DNA of 64,000 nt from positions 124,001 to 188,000 of the forward strand of contig NZ_VSST01000034.1 of NCBI RefSeq assembly GCF_019402665.1, in the 5' to 3' direction. This DNA is from Bradyrhizobium canariense (GTDB lineage: Bacteria > Pseudomonadota > Alphaproteobacteria > Rhizobiales > Xanthobacteraceae). The position numbers and the translations under genes were made by a program. How positions within the stretch are numbered: position 1 is the first letter of the stretch; every line of letters begins with the position of its first letter. This document shows positions 24,712-33,249 of the stretch, one piece after another. The notes beneath the pieces were generated by a model that saw nothing but the letters and a program-made list of their open reading frames with translations, was not told where the DNA came from and did no database searches.

Positions 24712-25710
24712 TCAGACGACGTTGATCTTCTCGAAAATGCCTTCCGCGCCGATTTCCTTGGCGTAGGTGGCCATCACGGGATCGGCGAGCTTCTTCATGG
24801 CGTCGCGCTCTTCGAAGGGAACGCGCTTGAGCTTGCCAGCCTTTTCCAGCGTGTCGAGCTTGACGACCTCTTCGCTCGACTCCAGCTGACGGCCGTAGTC
24901 GCCGGCCTCCTTGCCGGCCTTCATGATCGCGTCCTGCAAATCCTTCGGCAGGGTCTTCAGCGTCTTCACCGAGAAGCAGATCGGCCGGATCGACACGGCG
25001 TGCTGGGTCAGGTTGAGATGTGGGGCCACTTCGTAGAACTTCATCGCCTCGACGCCGGCCGCCTCGTTCTCGCCGGCCGCTATCACGCCGTTCTGGATCG
25101 CGTTGTAGATTTCGTTATAGGCGATCACCGTCGGGCTCATGCCCACGGCCGCAAAGGTCTTGGACCAGATCGGCGCGCCCTGTACGCGCACCTTGAGTCC
25201 CCTAAGATCGGCAAGAGTCTTGAGCGGCTTGTTGGCGAAGATATTGCGGATGCCACCGCCGGAATAGCCGATCAGAACGACCTCGGCCTTGGCCGCGACT
25301 TCGTCAGCGATCGGCGCCAGGATATTGGCTTCGACGACCTTGTTCATGTGTTCGATGCCCTTGAACACGAAGGGCGCGTCGATGAACGGAGCCGCCTTGG
25401 CGAAGGTCGACATGTGAGCCGGCGAGACGATGCCGTAATCGACGGCTTTGCCCTGCGACATGTACTCGAAATACTGCTTTTCGAGGCCAAGCGAGGAATT
25501 CCTGTGCAGCGTGAAGTTGACTGGCTTGCCGTAATACTTCTTCACCAGCTCTTCGAACCGGAGCAGGGCCCGGTTGAAGGCGTGGTCGTCGTTGAACTGG
25601 ACCGCGCCGTTCAGCGTGATCGGCGACTGTGCCCTGACGATTGACGGCATGCCAATCGCGGCCGCCGCAGTGGTCGCACCGAGCCCAGCAAGAAATGATC
25701 TTCGCTTCAT
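24712..25710 (-). CDS. dctP: TRAP transporter, substrate-binding protein
   Basis: A 332-residue periplasmic DctP-type receptor. A twin-arginine-like signal (MKRRSFLAGLGATTAAAAIG, cleavage after VRAQ) is followed by the mature domain. The conserved arginine region KVRVQGAPIWSKTFAAVGMSP, which binds the carboxylate of the solute in this family, is near residue 170, and EIYNAIQNGVIAAGENEAAG follows. Many family members bind organic acids. It is the first gene of dctP-Q-M, with 77 bp and a hairpin before dctQ. Confidence 0.92.
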   Translation of the reverse strand: MKRRSFLAGLGATTAAAAIGMPSIVRAQSPITLNGAVQFNDDHAFNRALLRFEELVKKYYGKPVNFTLHRNSSLGLEKQYFEYMSQGKAVDYGIVSPAHMSTFAKAAPFIDAPFVFKGIEHMNKVVEANILAPIADEVAAKAEVVLIGYSGGGIRNIFANKPLKTLADLRGLKVRVQGAPIWSKTFAAVGMSPTVIAYNEIYNAIQNGVIAAGENEAAGVEAMKFYEVAPHLNLTQHAVSIRPICFSVKTLKTLPKDLQDAIMKAGKEAGDYGRQLESSEEVVKLDTLEKAGKLKRVPFEERDAMKKLADPVMATYAKEIGAEGIFEKINVV

Positions 25711-25976
25711 CGTCTCCCCTCCCTTTGATGCTCCGGCCCCGTCGCCGGGCCGTGAGCGCAGCCGGTATGCGGCTTGCGAGTGGGAAGCGTATGGAAAACG
25801 TCGGCGGGACGGAAGTCATTTCGCGTGCGCGGGAGGTCCTCTTCGTCGCAGGGCCACTCTTCGCGCGAACTGTTGCACTGCAACTTGCGCTCCTGGCGAC
25901 GCGTGGCAGGCTGAGGGGAGACAGGCTTGCGGACCTGTGCGCTGCACGCACAGATCCGCTCGCCTTCTACTGTGCT

Positions 25977-26057
25977 TTAATGCAAATGGCCGATCAGATA
26001 GATGCCGCCGCCGATCACCAGCACGGCAGGAACGGCCCAGAGAATCAGAACTGGCAT
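25977..26057 (-). CDS. 26-residue single-helix membrane protein
   Basis: A tiny open frame, MPVLILWAVPAVLVIGGG, then IYLIGHLH and stop. It is hydrophobic throughout and would span the membrane once. An AGGAGG ribosome-binding site lies seven bases before the ATG, far stronger than chance. It starts 12 bases after the stop of the small secreted-protein gene on the same strand (26070-26303), so the two are probably co-transcribed. I do not recognise the family, although similar short hydrophobic peptides are common and unannotated in Bradyrhizobium. Confidence 0.6.
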   Translation of the reverse strand: MPVLILWAVPAVLVIGGGIYLIGHLH

Positions 26058-26069
26058 TTGTCATCCTCC

Positions 26070-26303
26070 TCAGTTCGACGTGCAGACCTTGACGGTCTTC
26101 ATGCCGCTTTCAGCCTCGGTGCGCGACTTGTAGATCGTGCCCGACGGGCTGACGACGGTCATGGACGTGTCCGTCGGCTTCTTGTCGACGATCGTGCACT
26201 TCTTGGTCTTGACGTCCTGCACGACATAGAACTCGTCGGCAGCGAACGCCGGCAGGGAAAACGCGGCAAGCATCAGTGCTGCAGTTACTATCTTCAACTT
26301 CAT
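26070..26303 (-). CDS. Small secreted protein of unknown function
   Basis: A 77-residue protein with a clear Sec signal (MKLKIVTAALMLAAFSLPAFAAD). The mature part is about 55 residues, FYVVQDVKTKKCTIVDKKPT and so on, with two cysteines (KKCTIV and KVCTSN) that could form a disulphide. A GGAGGA ribosome-binding site precedes the ATG at 26303; the upstream glycine-rich extension is therefore excluded. It is divergent from the DUF1236 gene. The function is unknown; the pattern suggests a small periplasmic protein. Confidence 0.75.
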   Translation of the reverse strand: MKLKIVTAALMLAAFSLPAFAADEFYVVQDVKTKKCTIVDKKPTDTSMTVVSPSGTIYKSRTEAESGMKTVKVCTSN

Positions 26304-26441
26304 TGGTCGTCCTCCTCCAGAACCCGAGCCGTTCAGCCCGGTCATCTACAAACGGGAAAAAATGGTAATTGGTTCCCAGAGCCGGGAACGCTGTCGGCGA
26401 TGAGGGGTTGTTGCGGCGCATATTCGAATGAGGAGAACGAG

Positions 26442-26786
26442 ATGAAGAAGTTGTTCCTGCTTTCCGCCGCCGCGGTCCTGATTTCGACCGGTGCTTTCGC
26501 GCAATCGACCGTCGTAACGACGACCGGAACCGGTAACGCGGCGGCCGTTCAGATCGAGCCGCAATACCGGACCAGGATCAAATCCTACGTCACCGAGCAT
26601 CGCATTCGCCCGGTCACGACGAAGGAGAAGATTATCGTCGGCGCGAAGGTGCCGAGCGACGTCGAGCTCGAGGCCGTTCCGGCCGACTGGGGCCCGTCCC
26701 TCACGAAGTATCGCTACGTCTACTCCGGCGATCGCGTGATGCTCGTCGATCCCGGCTCGCGTACGGTCGTTCAGGAAATTGATTGA
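26442..26786 (+). CDS. DUF1236-type periplasmic protein
   Basis: A 114-residue protein. The signal peptide is MKKLFLLSAAAVLISTGAFAQ, and the mature part has the DUF1236 pattern: IKSYVTEHRIRPVTTKEKII, VGAKVPSDVELEAVP, and YVYSGDRVMLVDPGSRTVVQ. The domain is frequent in Rhizobiales, often repeated, with no established function. AGGAGAA precedes the ATG at 26442. A strong intrinsic-type hairpin follows 14 bases after the stop. Confidence 0.85.
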   Translation: MKKLFLLSAAAVLISTGAFAQSTVVTTTGTGNAAAVQIEPQYRTRIKSYVTEHRIRPVTTKEKIIVGAKVPSDVELEAVPADWGPSLTKYRYVYSGDRVMLVDPGSRTVVQEID

Positions 26787-26800
26787 TCCAGGTGTAAGGG

Positions 26801-26819
26801 GGCCGCCTTGAAGGCGGCC
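26801..26819 (+). terminator. Hairpin terminator after the DUF1236 gene
   Basis: GGCCGCCTT and AAGGCGGCC are perfect complements around one base, followed by TCCCTCTCT. It is GC-rich with a pyrimidine tail and sits 14 bases after the stop codon. Confidence 0.65.
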
Positions 26820-26841
26820 TCCCTCTCTGGGAGTTGACGTT

Positions 26842-26934
26842 ATGAGATCGCATCGAGAGGCCCGGATCGCCGGGCTCAGCCTGGCGGCCGTGTACGCCAT
26901 GTGCCTGCTACTAACCGCAATCAGCATGAGCTGA
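26842..26934 (+). CDS. 30-residue membrane peptide of unknown function
   Basis: MRSHREARIAGLSLAAVYAM, then CLLLTAISMS and stop: a basic N-terminus followed by one hydrophobic helix. GGGAG lies nine bases before the ATG. It sits just past the DUF1236 terminator, so it needs its own promoter or read-through. The positive-inside pattern suggests an inner-membrane peptide with N-in orientation. I do not recognise a named family. Confidence 0.5.
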   Translation: MRSHREARIAGLSLAAVYAMCLLLTAISMS

Positions 26935-27077
26935 GGCACAGCCGCCGACTGCGATGCAAAATCTTCTGGGCGGCTCGTCCGGACGCGAAAATTATGGCGC
27001 GGCGCAAATCCCGCCCCTATGGTCTCCCAAAATCATAAATCCGGCGCTCCCTTGCGCTGGAACCGGGACGCCCGCGT

Positions 27078-28586
27078 TTGTCAAAGCTCACTTTGCCGGT
27101 CCGGCTCGCTCTTCTGGTCACGGGAACGATGTTGCCGCTGATCGTCTTCGCGGTCGGTATTGCCGTCTACAATTACAAGCAGGACCGCAACGACGCGACC
27201 CGCCGCGTGCTGGAGAACGTGCGCAGCATGCGCCTCGTGCTGGACTCCGAGGTGCAGCGGATGACCGGCGGCCTGCAAGTGCTTGCGCTGACCAATTCGC
27301 TGCGCAATGACGACTTCCAGAGCTTCCGCCGCATGGCCCTCGGCTTCGTCGACCAATATGGCAAGGGCGGCCTGGTGCTGATCTCCGATCGCAAAGGCCG
27401 GCTATTGTTTTCCTCCGCGACCGAGGACACCGCAAGCCTGCCGCCGCGCGGTCATCTCGAGATCATCGAGAAGGTGTTTGCGACCAGGTCGCCGCAATAT
27501 TCCGACCTGTTCACCGGCGCGATCAACGGCCGACAGGTGCTTACGGTCGAGGTTCCGGTGCTCCGCGATGGCGAAGTGATCTACGACCTCTGCTTCAGTC
27601 CGCCGGTCAGCACCTTTCAGGACCTGGTCGAGAAGCAACGGCCCGACCAGAACTGGACGGTTTCCTTGCTCGACACCAAGGCTTTCGTGTTCGCGCGCAC
27701 GCCGAACCCTACGGAGACGTTCGGCAAACGGGCTACCGGCACGCTGTATGAGAGTATATTGCGCACACCGGAGGCCGCACTCTCGACCGTTTCGCTCGAT
27801 GGTGTTGCGTTGTCCACCGTCTATACGAGGTCGCGGCTCACTGGCTGGACCATCGTGGCCGGCGTCGCCGAGAGCTCGCTGATCGCTCCGCTCTGGCGCA
27901 ACATCGCGATCACCAGTTTTATCGGCGGCATCCTGCTGCTGACCGGCCTGACCTTCGCGGTCAGGATGGCGACCACGATCGCGCGCGGCGAGATGCTGCA
28001 CGATCTCCTGATCGACGAGCTCAACCATCGCGTCAAGAACACGCTCGCCTTGATGCAGGCGATCGCGGTGCAGACCTTCCGCAGCGCCAGCCGGGACGAG
28101 CGGACGAAGTTCGAGGGGCGGCTCGGCGCGCTGGCCGAAGCGCATAATTTGTTGAGCCAGGAAAAATGGGCGGGCTCCGAGCTGCGGGACGTGATCACCC
28201 GCGCGCTCCAGCCGTTCCTGCTGAACAATCCAGAGCGCATCCGCATGGCCGGACCCGCAGTGCCGCTGTCGCCGCGGCTCGCCGTGGTGCTGTCGATGAT
28301 CGTGCACGAGATCGCCACCAACGCTGCAAAGTACGGCGCGCTGTCCAATGAGACCGGCCGGGTGACGCTGGAGTGGGAGGTCGTTGCCGAGGCGCCGAAG
28401 CCGCGGCTCCGCCTGATCTGGACCGAGATCGGCGGACCGCCGGTGACGGCGCCGGTGCAACGCGGCTTCGGCTCACGCCTGATCGAACGCAGCGCGCGCG
28501 ACCAGCTCGGCGGCGAGGCAACGGTCGACTTCCTGCCGCGCGGCGTGGTCTGCACGGTGATTTGCGCGCTGGATGAGGCGCGATGA
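27078..28586 (+). CDS. HWE-type sensor histidine kinase
   Basis: A 502-residue membrane sensor kinase. Helix 1 (LALLVTGTMLPLIVFAVGIAV) and helix 2 (IAITSFIGGILLLTGLTFAVR, near residue 280) bracket a periplasmic dCache-like sensory domain. The phospho-acceptor region LIDELNHRVKNTLALMQAIAVQTF is diagnostic of the HWE/HisKA_2 group, and the ATP-binding region carries VVLSMIVHEIATNAAKYGALS and GFGSRLIERSARDQLGG. Such kinases often control general stress or chemotaxis-like outputs; no response regulator is adjacent. The start is a TTG at 27078. The downstream gene begins 14 bases after the stop. Confidence 0.88.
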   Translation: MSKLTLPVRLALLVTGTMLPLIVFAVGIAVYNYKQDRNDATRRVLENVRSMRLVLDSEVQRMTGGLQVLALTNSLRNDDFQSFRRMALGFVDQYGKGGLVLISDRKGRLLFSSATEDTASLPPRGHLEIIEKVFATRSPQYSDLFTGAINGRQVLTVEVPVLRDGEVIYDLCFSPPVSTFQDLVEKQRPDQNWTVSLLDTKAFVFARTPNPTETFGKRATGTLYESILRTPEAALSTVSLDGVALSTVYTRSRLTGWTIVAGVAESSLIAPLWRNIAITSFIGGILLLTGLTFAVRMATTIARGEMLHDLLIDELNHRVKNTLALMQAIAVQTFRSASRDERTKFEGRLGALAEAHNLLSQEKWAGSELRDVITRALQPFLLNNPERIRMAGPAVPLSPRLAVVLSMIVHEIATNAAKYGALSNETGRVTLEWEVVAEAPKPRLRLIWTEIGGPPVTAPVQRGFGSRLIERSARDQLGGEATVDFLPRGVVCTVICALDEAR

Positions 28587-28599
28587 ACGGAGGCCGGCA

Positions 28600-29736
28600 A
28601 TGAAGATCACAAGCGTTCGCACGCACATCCTCGAAGCAAAGCTGTCGCAGCCCTTCGCCTATTCGCGCGCCTGGTACGACACGCGCACCGCGATGCTGGT
28701 CGAAATCGAGACTGACGACGGCCTTGTCGGCTGGGGTGAATGCTACGGCCCGGCACGAATGACGGCGGCGGTGGTTCGCAGCATCGAGCCATGGCTGATC
28801 GGCGAAGATCCGTTGCGCACCGACGTGCTGTGGCAGATGGTCTATGCGCGCTTGCGCGATCATGGCCAGAAGGGCGTCGTGATCCAGGGGATGAGCGGCA
28901 TCGACATCGCGCTATGGGACATCAAGGGCAAGCATTTTGGCGTACCCGTGCATCAGCTTCTCGGCGGTGCCGCGCGCAAGCAGGTTGTGGCCTATGCGAC
29001 CGGTCTCTACCGGCGCAAGTCAGGCGATCCGCTGACCTATCTGCCGGAGCAAGCGGCCGGTTATGCCGCCGAAGGATTCCGCGCCGTGAAGCTGAAGGTC
29101 GGTTTCGGCATCGCCGAGGATGCCGCAGTCACCCGCGCGGTGCGCGAGGCGATCGGCGCCGATGTCGCGCTGATGGTCGATGCGAACCACGCCTATGACG
29201 CGGTCGCGGCGATCCGGCTCGGCCGCCTGATCGAGCGCCATGACATCGGATGGTTCGAGGAGCCGGTGCCGCCGGAGGATGTCGCGGGCTATCGCGCCGT
29301 GAAATCCGCGCTCACGATTCCGGTCGCCGGCGGCGAGTGCGAATTCACGCGCTTCGGCTTTCGCGAGCTGTTCGTCTCGCACGCACTTGACATCGCCCAG
29401 CCCGACAGCTGCGCGGCAGGTGGTTTGAGTGAATGCAAGAAGATCGCCGACATGAGCGAGGCGTTCGGCATCCGCTACAATCCGCATGTCTGGGGCACCG
29501 GCATCGCGATCGCGGCCTCGCTTCAGCTCCTCGCCGTGCTGCCGTCGCACACGCCGACTTCGCTGTCCTCGCTCGAGCCGATGCTTGAATTCGACCGCAC
29601 CGAACATCCGATCCGGCAGGCGATTTTGAAGGAACCGATCGAGCATGAGAGAGGCGTCGCGCGGGTGCCCGAGGGGCCTGGCCTCGGCATCGAGATCGAC
29701 CGCGAGGCGCTGGCGCGCTTTGCGGCGGAGGCCTAG
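28600..29736 (+). CDS. Mandelate racemase/muconate lactonising enzyme family protein
   Basis: A 378-residue enolase-superfamily enzyme that removes a proton alpha to a carboxylate of a sugar acid or similar compound. The catalytic KxK motif is VKLKVGFG. Metal ligands are Asp in MVDANHAYD, Glu in WFEEPVPPED and Glu in GGECEFTRF. The second catalytic base is His in NPHVWGTG. Lys plus His bases are typical of the mandelate racemase subgroup, which includes acid-sugar dehydratases; the exact substrate is not deducible. GGAGG precedes the ATG at 28600. It follows the HWE kinase closely, an odd pairing. Confidence 0.88.
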   Translation: MKITSVRTHILEAKLSQPFAYSRAWYDTRTAMLVEIETDDGLVGWGECYGPARMTAAVVRSIEPWLIGEDPLRTDVLWQMVYARLRDHGQKGVVIQGMSGIDIALWDIKGKHFGVPVHQLLGGAARKQVVAYATGLYRRKSGDPLTYLPEQAAGYAAEGFRAVKLKVGFGIAEDAAVTRAVREAIGADVALMVDANHAYDAVAAIRLGRLIERHDIGWFEEPVPPEDVAGYRAVKSALTIPVAGGECEFTRFGFRELFVSHALDIAQPDSCAAGGLSECKKIADMSEAFGIRYNPHVWGTGIAIAASLQLLAVLPSHTPTSLSSLEPMLEFDRTEHPIRQAILKEPIEHERGVARVPEGPGLGIEIDREALARFAAEA

Positions 29737-30464
29737 CCGATCGTCTGCAACGCCGGAAACGTCTCCAGCAGCCAGATGCTCACGTTCGAGACCGCGCCGG
29801 TGAGGAATCCAATGCCGGTAATCACCATCAGGACGCCCATGGCGCGCTCGACATTGACGAGATGGCCCTTCATGCGCGCGAACAGGGTGGAAAACTGCTC
29901 GATCATCAGGGCAGCGATCAGGAAGGGAATGCCGAGGCCGGCCGAATAGACCGCGAGCAGGCCGGCACCCTTCGTCACCGTGGCTTCGGCCGCGGCGACC
30001 GAGAGGATCGCGGCGAGGATCGGGCCGATGCAGGGCGTCCAGCCAAAGGCAAAGGCCAGCCCCATCACATAAGCGCCCCAGAGGCCAACGGGCTTGGGCG
30101 CGGTCAAGCGTCCCTCGCGCATCAACAGGCCGATGCGCGTCAGGCCGAGGAAGTGCAGGCCCATGACGATGATAACGATGCCGGCGAGGATCGAGAGTTC
30201 GGTCGACCAGGCGCGGATCAGTCCGCCGATCAGAGAGGCGCTGGCGCCGAGCGCCACGAACACCGTGGAGAAGCCGAGCACGAACAGGAGCGCCGACATC
30301 ATGATGGCGCGCTTGGAGGTCGAAGCGGGCTCGTTGCTTTCGACATGCTCGATCGTCGCGCCCGTCAGATAGATCAGGTAGGGCGGAACCAGCGGCAGGA
30401 CGCAAGGGGAGAGGAAGCTGACGAGGCCGGCAATCAGCGCCGCCGGGATCGAAACATTTTGCAT
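29733..30464 (-). CDS. ccdA: Cytochrome c biogenesis protein CcdA (DsbD-like membrane reductase)
   Basis: A 243-residue membrane protein with six helices. Helix 1 has the conserved proline-cysteine pattern (IAGLVSFLSPCVLPLVPPYLIYL), and the fourth carries the second redox cysteine (AFAFGWTPCIGPILAAIL). CcdA moves electrons from cytoplasmic thioredoxin to the periplasm to keep apocytochrome c thiols reduced for haem attachment. This could serve the c-type haem proteins FixO and FixP encoded further right. It converges with the MR/MLE gene: both end in TAG stops overlapping on a CTAG. Confidence 0.9.
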   Translation of the reverse strand: MQNVSIPAALIAGLVSFLSPCVLPLVPPYLIYLTGATIEHVESNEPASTSKRAIMMSALLFVLGFSTVFVALGASASLIGGLIRAWSTELSILAGIVIIVMGLHFLGLTRIGLLMREGRLTAPKPVGLWGAYVMGLAFAFGWTPCIGPILAAILSVAAAEATVTKGAGLLAVYSAGLGIPFLIAALMIEQFSTLFARMKGHLVNVERAMGVLMVITGIGFLTGAVSNVSIWLLETFPALQTIG

Positions 30465-30670
30465 GATGCAGTCGGAGCCATCTCAGGCCCCGGTGCGGCG
30501 CGCGGGGAATGCGCGCGGCCCGGAGCCGAACCGGCTCTGATGTAGCCGATGCCAGCGAATGCGCAACAGAGGCGCACAAAACCAGGGCTCCTCCCGATGC
30601 CGTCTGTGATCACAGATGCGGCATCGGGACACGCACAAATCTCGCCAAAAAGCGAAACTCGGCGGCGCGG

Positions 30671-30937
30671 CTACTTCACCACGCGGAGCAGCGGACGCCG
30701 GGGCTGGTCCTGCGTCTGCTTGGAGGGGGGCTGCGGTTCGTTCGTGGCCGTCCGCAGCATTTCGTCGCACAGTGCCTTGAGATCGGCACTGTCAATTCCT
30801 TTGAGTTTCATCCGCACGTCCAGGATGACAATGGACAGCAGCTCGGCCGACTCGCGGCTGTTGCTCTCGTTGAGCACCCTGCGGCACTCTTCGAGCGTTT
30901 CCAGCACCGACTGCAACTGTTCGTCTGAATGCGACAC
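30671..30937 (-). CDS. Conserved small protein of unknown function
   Basis: An 88-residue acidic protein, predicted mostly helical: SHSDEQLQSVLETLEECRRV, then LNESNSRESAELLSIVILDV, ending in a basic proline-rich tail (PPSKQTQDQPRRPLLRVVK). The GTG at 30937 is chosen because GGAAAG lies upstream and the coding pattern starts there; the frame runs open to 31183 but reads as non-coding. I recall similar short proteins in Bradyrhizobium but no assigned function. It has no signal peptide. Confidence 0.6.
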   Translation of the reverse strand: MSHSDEQLQSVLETLEECRRVLNESNSRESAELLSIVILDVRMKLKGIDSADLKALCDEMLRTATNEPQPPSKQTQDQPRRPLLRVVK

Positions 30938-31427
30938 GGCGTTCTTTCCGCTAGTTCGGCCTGTGAGACGTGGTTGTGACGACCCTTTTGGCCCCCATGG
31001 AGCGTTGAGGATAACACGAGGCCGCTGCGCCCCCGAACAGGATTTCAGTGTGTTTCTGCCTTGAAACCGCGGTTCCCGCGCGTATCGCGTCGCCCCGCCG
31101 ACCGTCGTCGAAACGCTCAGTCGTAAAACGCCTGGCGTGCTGCAATTGATCCATCGCGGAACGCGGCGCCGGCTCTCGCCCATGGACGTTCATCGCGGAC
31201 AGCGCCGACGATCCCGCAGCCATGTCACGGCTCACAACGGAACTCACGCCACACCCCTCATACGGGCGATGGTTTGCCCGATTCCCAGCCCTTGTTCCCA
31301 ACCCTGGCAGCACCCGAATACCACCTGCGGCGTAGTAAGGATGACGTTCAAAACTCGTCGTTCCCCAACCCGCAGTGGTTGTGGTTTGCGCCAGATTCTG
31401 CCAGTTTAGCGACCCGAAGGGACTTGT
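30938..31427. other. Non-coding stretch between the small protein gene and LysR
   Basis: About 490 bases in which I see no convincing gene on either strand. Open frames here are arginine-rich shadows without ribosome-binding sites. The right end must hold the promoter of the LysR-XRE pair; AAGGGA precedes the LysR ATG. I find no clear repeat or RNA structure. Confidence 0.5.
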
Positions 31428-32474
31428 ATGCACTCCTTGGCGGAAAGGGGCGTTCCACTGCAGGAACGCCCAAAGACAAACATCAGCGGCCTCTCGGACT
31501 GGGATGCAGCGCGCATTTTCCTGGAAGTCGTCCGATGCGGAAGTTTCCGTTCGGCGGCCGAGCGCCTGTCGCTGTCGATCAATGCCGTCCGCCGCCGGAT
31601 CGATGATTTCGAACGCCAGACCGGCACCACCCTGTTCACCCGCGACGTCCACGGCACTCATCTGACCGACGAAGGCGCGCTGGTGGTCTCCGCCGTCGAG
31701 CAAATGGAGGCGGCCGCATTCGACGTGCTGCGCACCAGCGATTCGACGGCGAACGCCCTGTCCGGCGAGGTCCGCGTCGCCGTCACCGAGGGACTGGGCA
31801 CATTCTGGCTCGCCCCGCGACTGGTCGAATTCCAGCAGGCCTTTCCGAAGATCCTGGTCGACCTGCACTGCGCGATGCGCTCGGCCGACGTCTCTCGCCA
31901 TGAGGCCGATGTCGCCATTCACCTGTCGCGGCCCTCCGCGCTCGACGTCAAGCTGGTGCGCCTCGGCCGCATGCATCTGATGTTCTGGGCCTCCGAGAAA
32001 TACATTTCAAAACATGGCGCGCCGCGTTCGGCGATGGAGTTGATCAAGCACCGCCTGGTGCTGCAGTTCGCCGACCAGCTCGACGCCAAGCAAACTTTCG
32101 AGAGCTTCTTCCCCGGCGTTCCGGAGCGTGACCTTCTGGTCATGAAGACCAACGTCTCAAGCGCCAATTACTGGGCGGTCGCGAATGGTGCCGGAATTGG
32201 CGTATTCCCGAGCTACGCCGTTGCGCTTGGCGGGAAGTTGATTCCACTGGAGGTCGAGCTGAACAGATCGCTGGATATCTGGTTGTCCTACCACGCTGGT
32301 AGCGGCCGGATTCCGCGAGTGCGGCACATGATTGACTGGCTGATCGAAGCCTTCAATCCGGCGCGTTTCCCGTGGTTTAAGGAAGAGTTCGTGCACCCGC
32401 ATGAATTCAAGGACGAGTATATGGGCGAACCCCTGACCCACCTCTTCGGGGGGTTTTCAACCGAAGACCGATGA
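31428..32474 (+). CDS. LysR-family transcriptional regulator
   Basis: A 348-residue LysR protein with an N-terminal extension of about 25 residues (MHSLAERGVPLQERPKTNIS) before the helix-turn-helix (ARIFLEVVRCGSFRSAAERLSLSINAVRRRIDDFERQTG). The effector-binding domain starts near residue 100 (LSGEVRVAVTEGLGTFWLAP). The C-terminus is also longer than usual (KEEFVHPHEFKDEYMGEPLT). Its stop overlaps the start of the XRE gene in ATGA, so the two regulators are translationally coupled, which is uncommon for LysR proteins. Confidence 0.87.
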   Translation: MHSLAERGVPLQERPKTNISGLSDWDAARIFLEVVRCGSFRSAAERLSLSINAVRRRIDDFERQTGTTLFTRDVHGTHLTDEGALVVSAVEQMEAAAFDVLRTSDSTANALSGEVRVAVTEGLGTFWLAPRLVEFQQAFPKILVDLHCAMRSADVSRHEADVAIHLSRPSALDVKLVRLGRMHLMFWASEKYISKHGAPRSAMELIKHRLVLQFADQLDAKQTFESFFPGVPERDLLVMKTNVSSANYWAVANGAGIGVFPSYAVALGGKLIPLEVELNRSLDIWLSYHAGSGRIPRVRHMIDWLIEAFNPARFPWFKEEFVHPHEFKDEYMGEPLTHLFGGFSTEDR

Positions 32475-32875
32475 GAAAAAAGATGAAGACAGCGGCGAAG
32501 AGAATGAAGCAGCGCAGTGCCGGCAAGCCGGACATTGAGTTGGGCAAGCGAATCCGTCTGCGGCGCGTCGAGATGAAGGTCTCGCAGGCGGAGCTCGGCG
32601 AGAAGCTCGGCGTCAGTTTCCAGCAGGTCCAGAAGTACGAGAAGGGCGTCAATCGCGTCGGCGCGGCCCGGCTTCAGCAGATCGCCACCGCCCTCGATGT
32701 GCCGGTGACCTTCTTCTATGACGGCGACAACAAGGCGCGCGAAGTCGAGAGCCTGCTCTTCCTGGACTCGGCCTTCAGCCTCCGCCTGCTGCGCGCCTAC
32801 AGCAAGATCAAGGACCAGACGGTGCAGCGTCAGCTCGTCTCTCTGATGGAATCGATCGCGGCGAACGAAGCCTGA
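32471..32875 (+). CDS. XRE-family helix-turn-helix regulator
   Basis: A 134-residue protein with a Cro/CI-type helix-turn-helix (LGKRIRLRRVEMKVSQAELG, then EKLGVSFQQVQKYEKGVNRVG) at residues about 20-75, after a very basic N-terminus (MRKKMKTAAKRMKQRSAGK). The C-terminal helical part (LLFLDSAFSLRLLRAYSKIK) resembles the PhrR/SinR-like regulators common in Rhizobiales. ATG at 32471 overlaps the LysR stop by four bases. A textbook terminator follows at 32995-33018. Confidence 0.88.
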   Translation: MRKKMKTAAKRMKQRSAGKPDIELGKRIRLRRVEMKVSQAELGEKLGVSFQQVQKYEKGVNRVGAARLQQIATALDVPVTFFYDGDNKAREVESLLFLDSAFSLRLLRAYSKIKDQTVQRQLVSLMESIAANEA

Positions 32876-32994
32876 GCCGATCGGCGTTCGCGCCTTTCCG
32901 CCCGATGTTCAATCCGCCGCGTCACGGGGACGCGGCTGGATTGGACGAGACCCGGACGAGATCTATCCGGCCCGCGCGCTCGCGCAGACTTCTC

Positions 32995-33018
32995 GGGGCG
33001 GCATCACCGCCCCTTTTT
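32995..33018 (+). terminator. Rho-independent terminator after LysR-XRE
   Basis: GGGGCGG-CATCA-CCGCCCC followed directly by TTTTTG: a seven-base-pair GC stem with a U-run, about 120 bases after the XRE stop. It shows that the sequence up to about 33020 belongs to the upstream transcript, which argues for a later start of the L,D-transpeptidase gene. Confidence 0.85.
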
Positions 33019-33249
33019 GTTGACCATTTTTCCCGCCGTCGCCCGCGGTTTTCGCGAACCGATTCCGGCCCTGTCGCGACCCAATCCAGAGACCGCCGTC
33101 CGACGTGCGGGGCTCGTGATGCGCCGTGCTTAAGGGAGCCGCAACCGGGAGGCGCTAGCCTCTCGCCGATTTCTCGAATCAGCACGACCACCGGAATTTC
33201 CGACGCGATCGCCCGTCCGGGCCTCGCTCTCATGGGGAATATGGGACAC
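33019..33249. other. Region upstream of the L,D-transpeptidase gene
   Basis: The frame is open through this stretch, but the translation is arginine/proline-rich without homology and includes the preceding terminator further left. I treat it as the promoter and 5' leader of the transpeptidase gene and see no other feature. Confidence 0.5.

Noticed and set aside
32905..33249. N-terminal extension of the L,D-transpeptidase
   Set aside because: A rho-independent terminator lies inside it (32995-33018) and the encoded segment is Arg/Pro-rich; a signal peptide begins at 33250.
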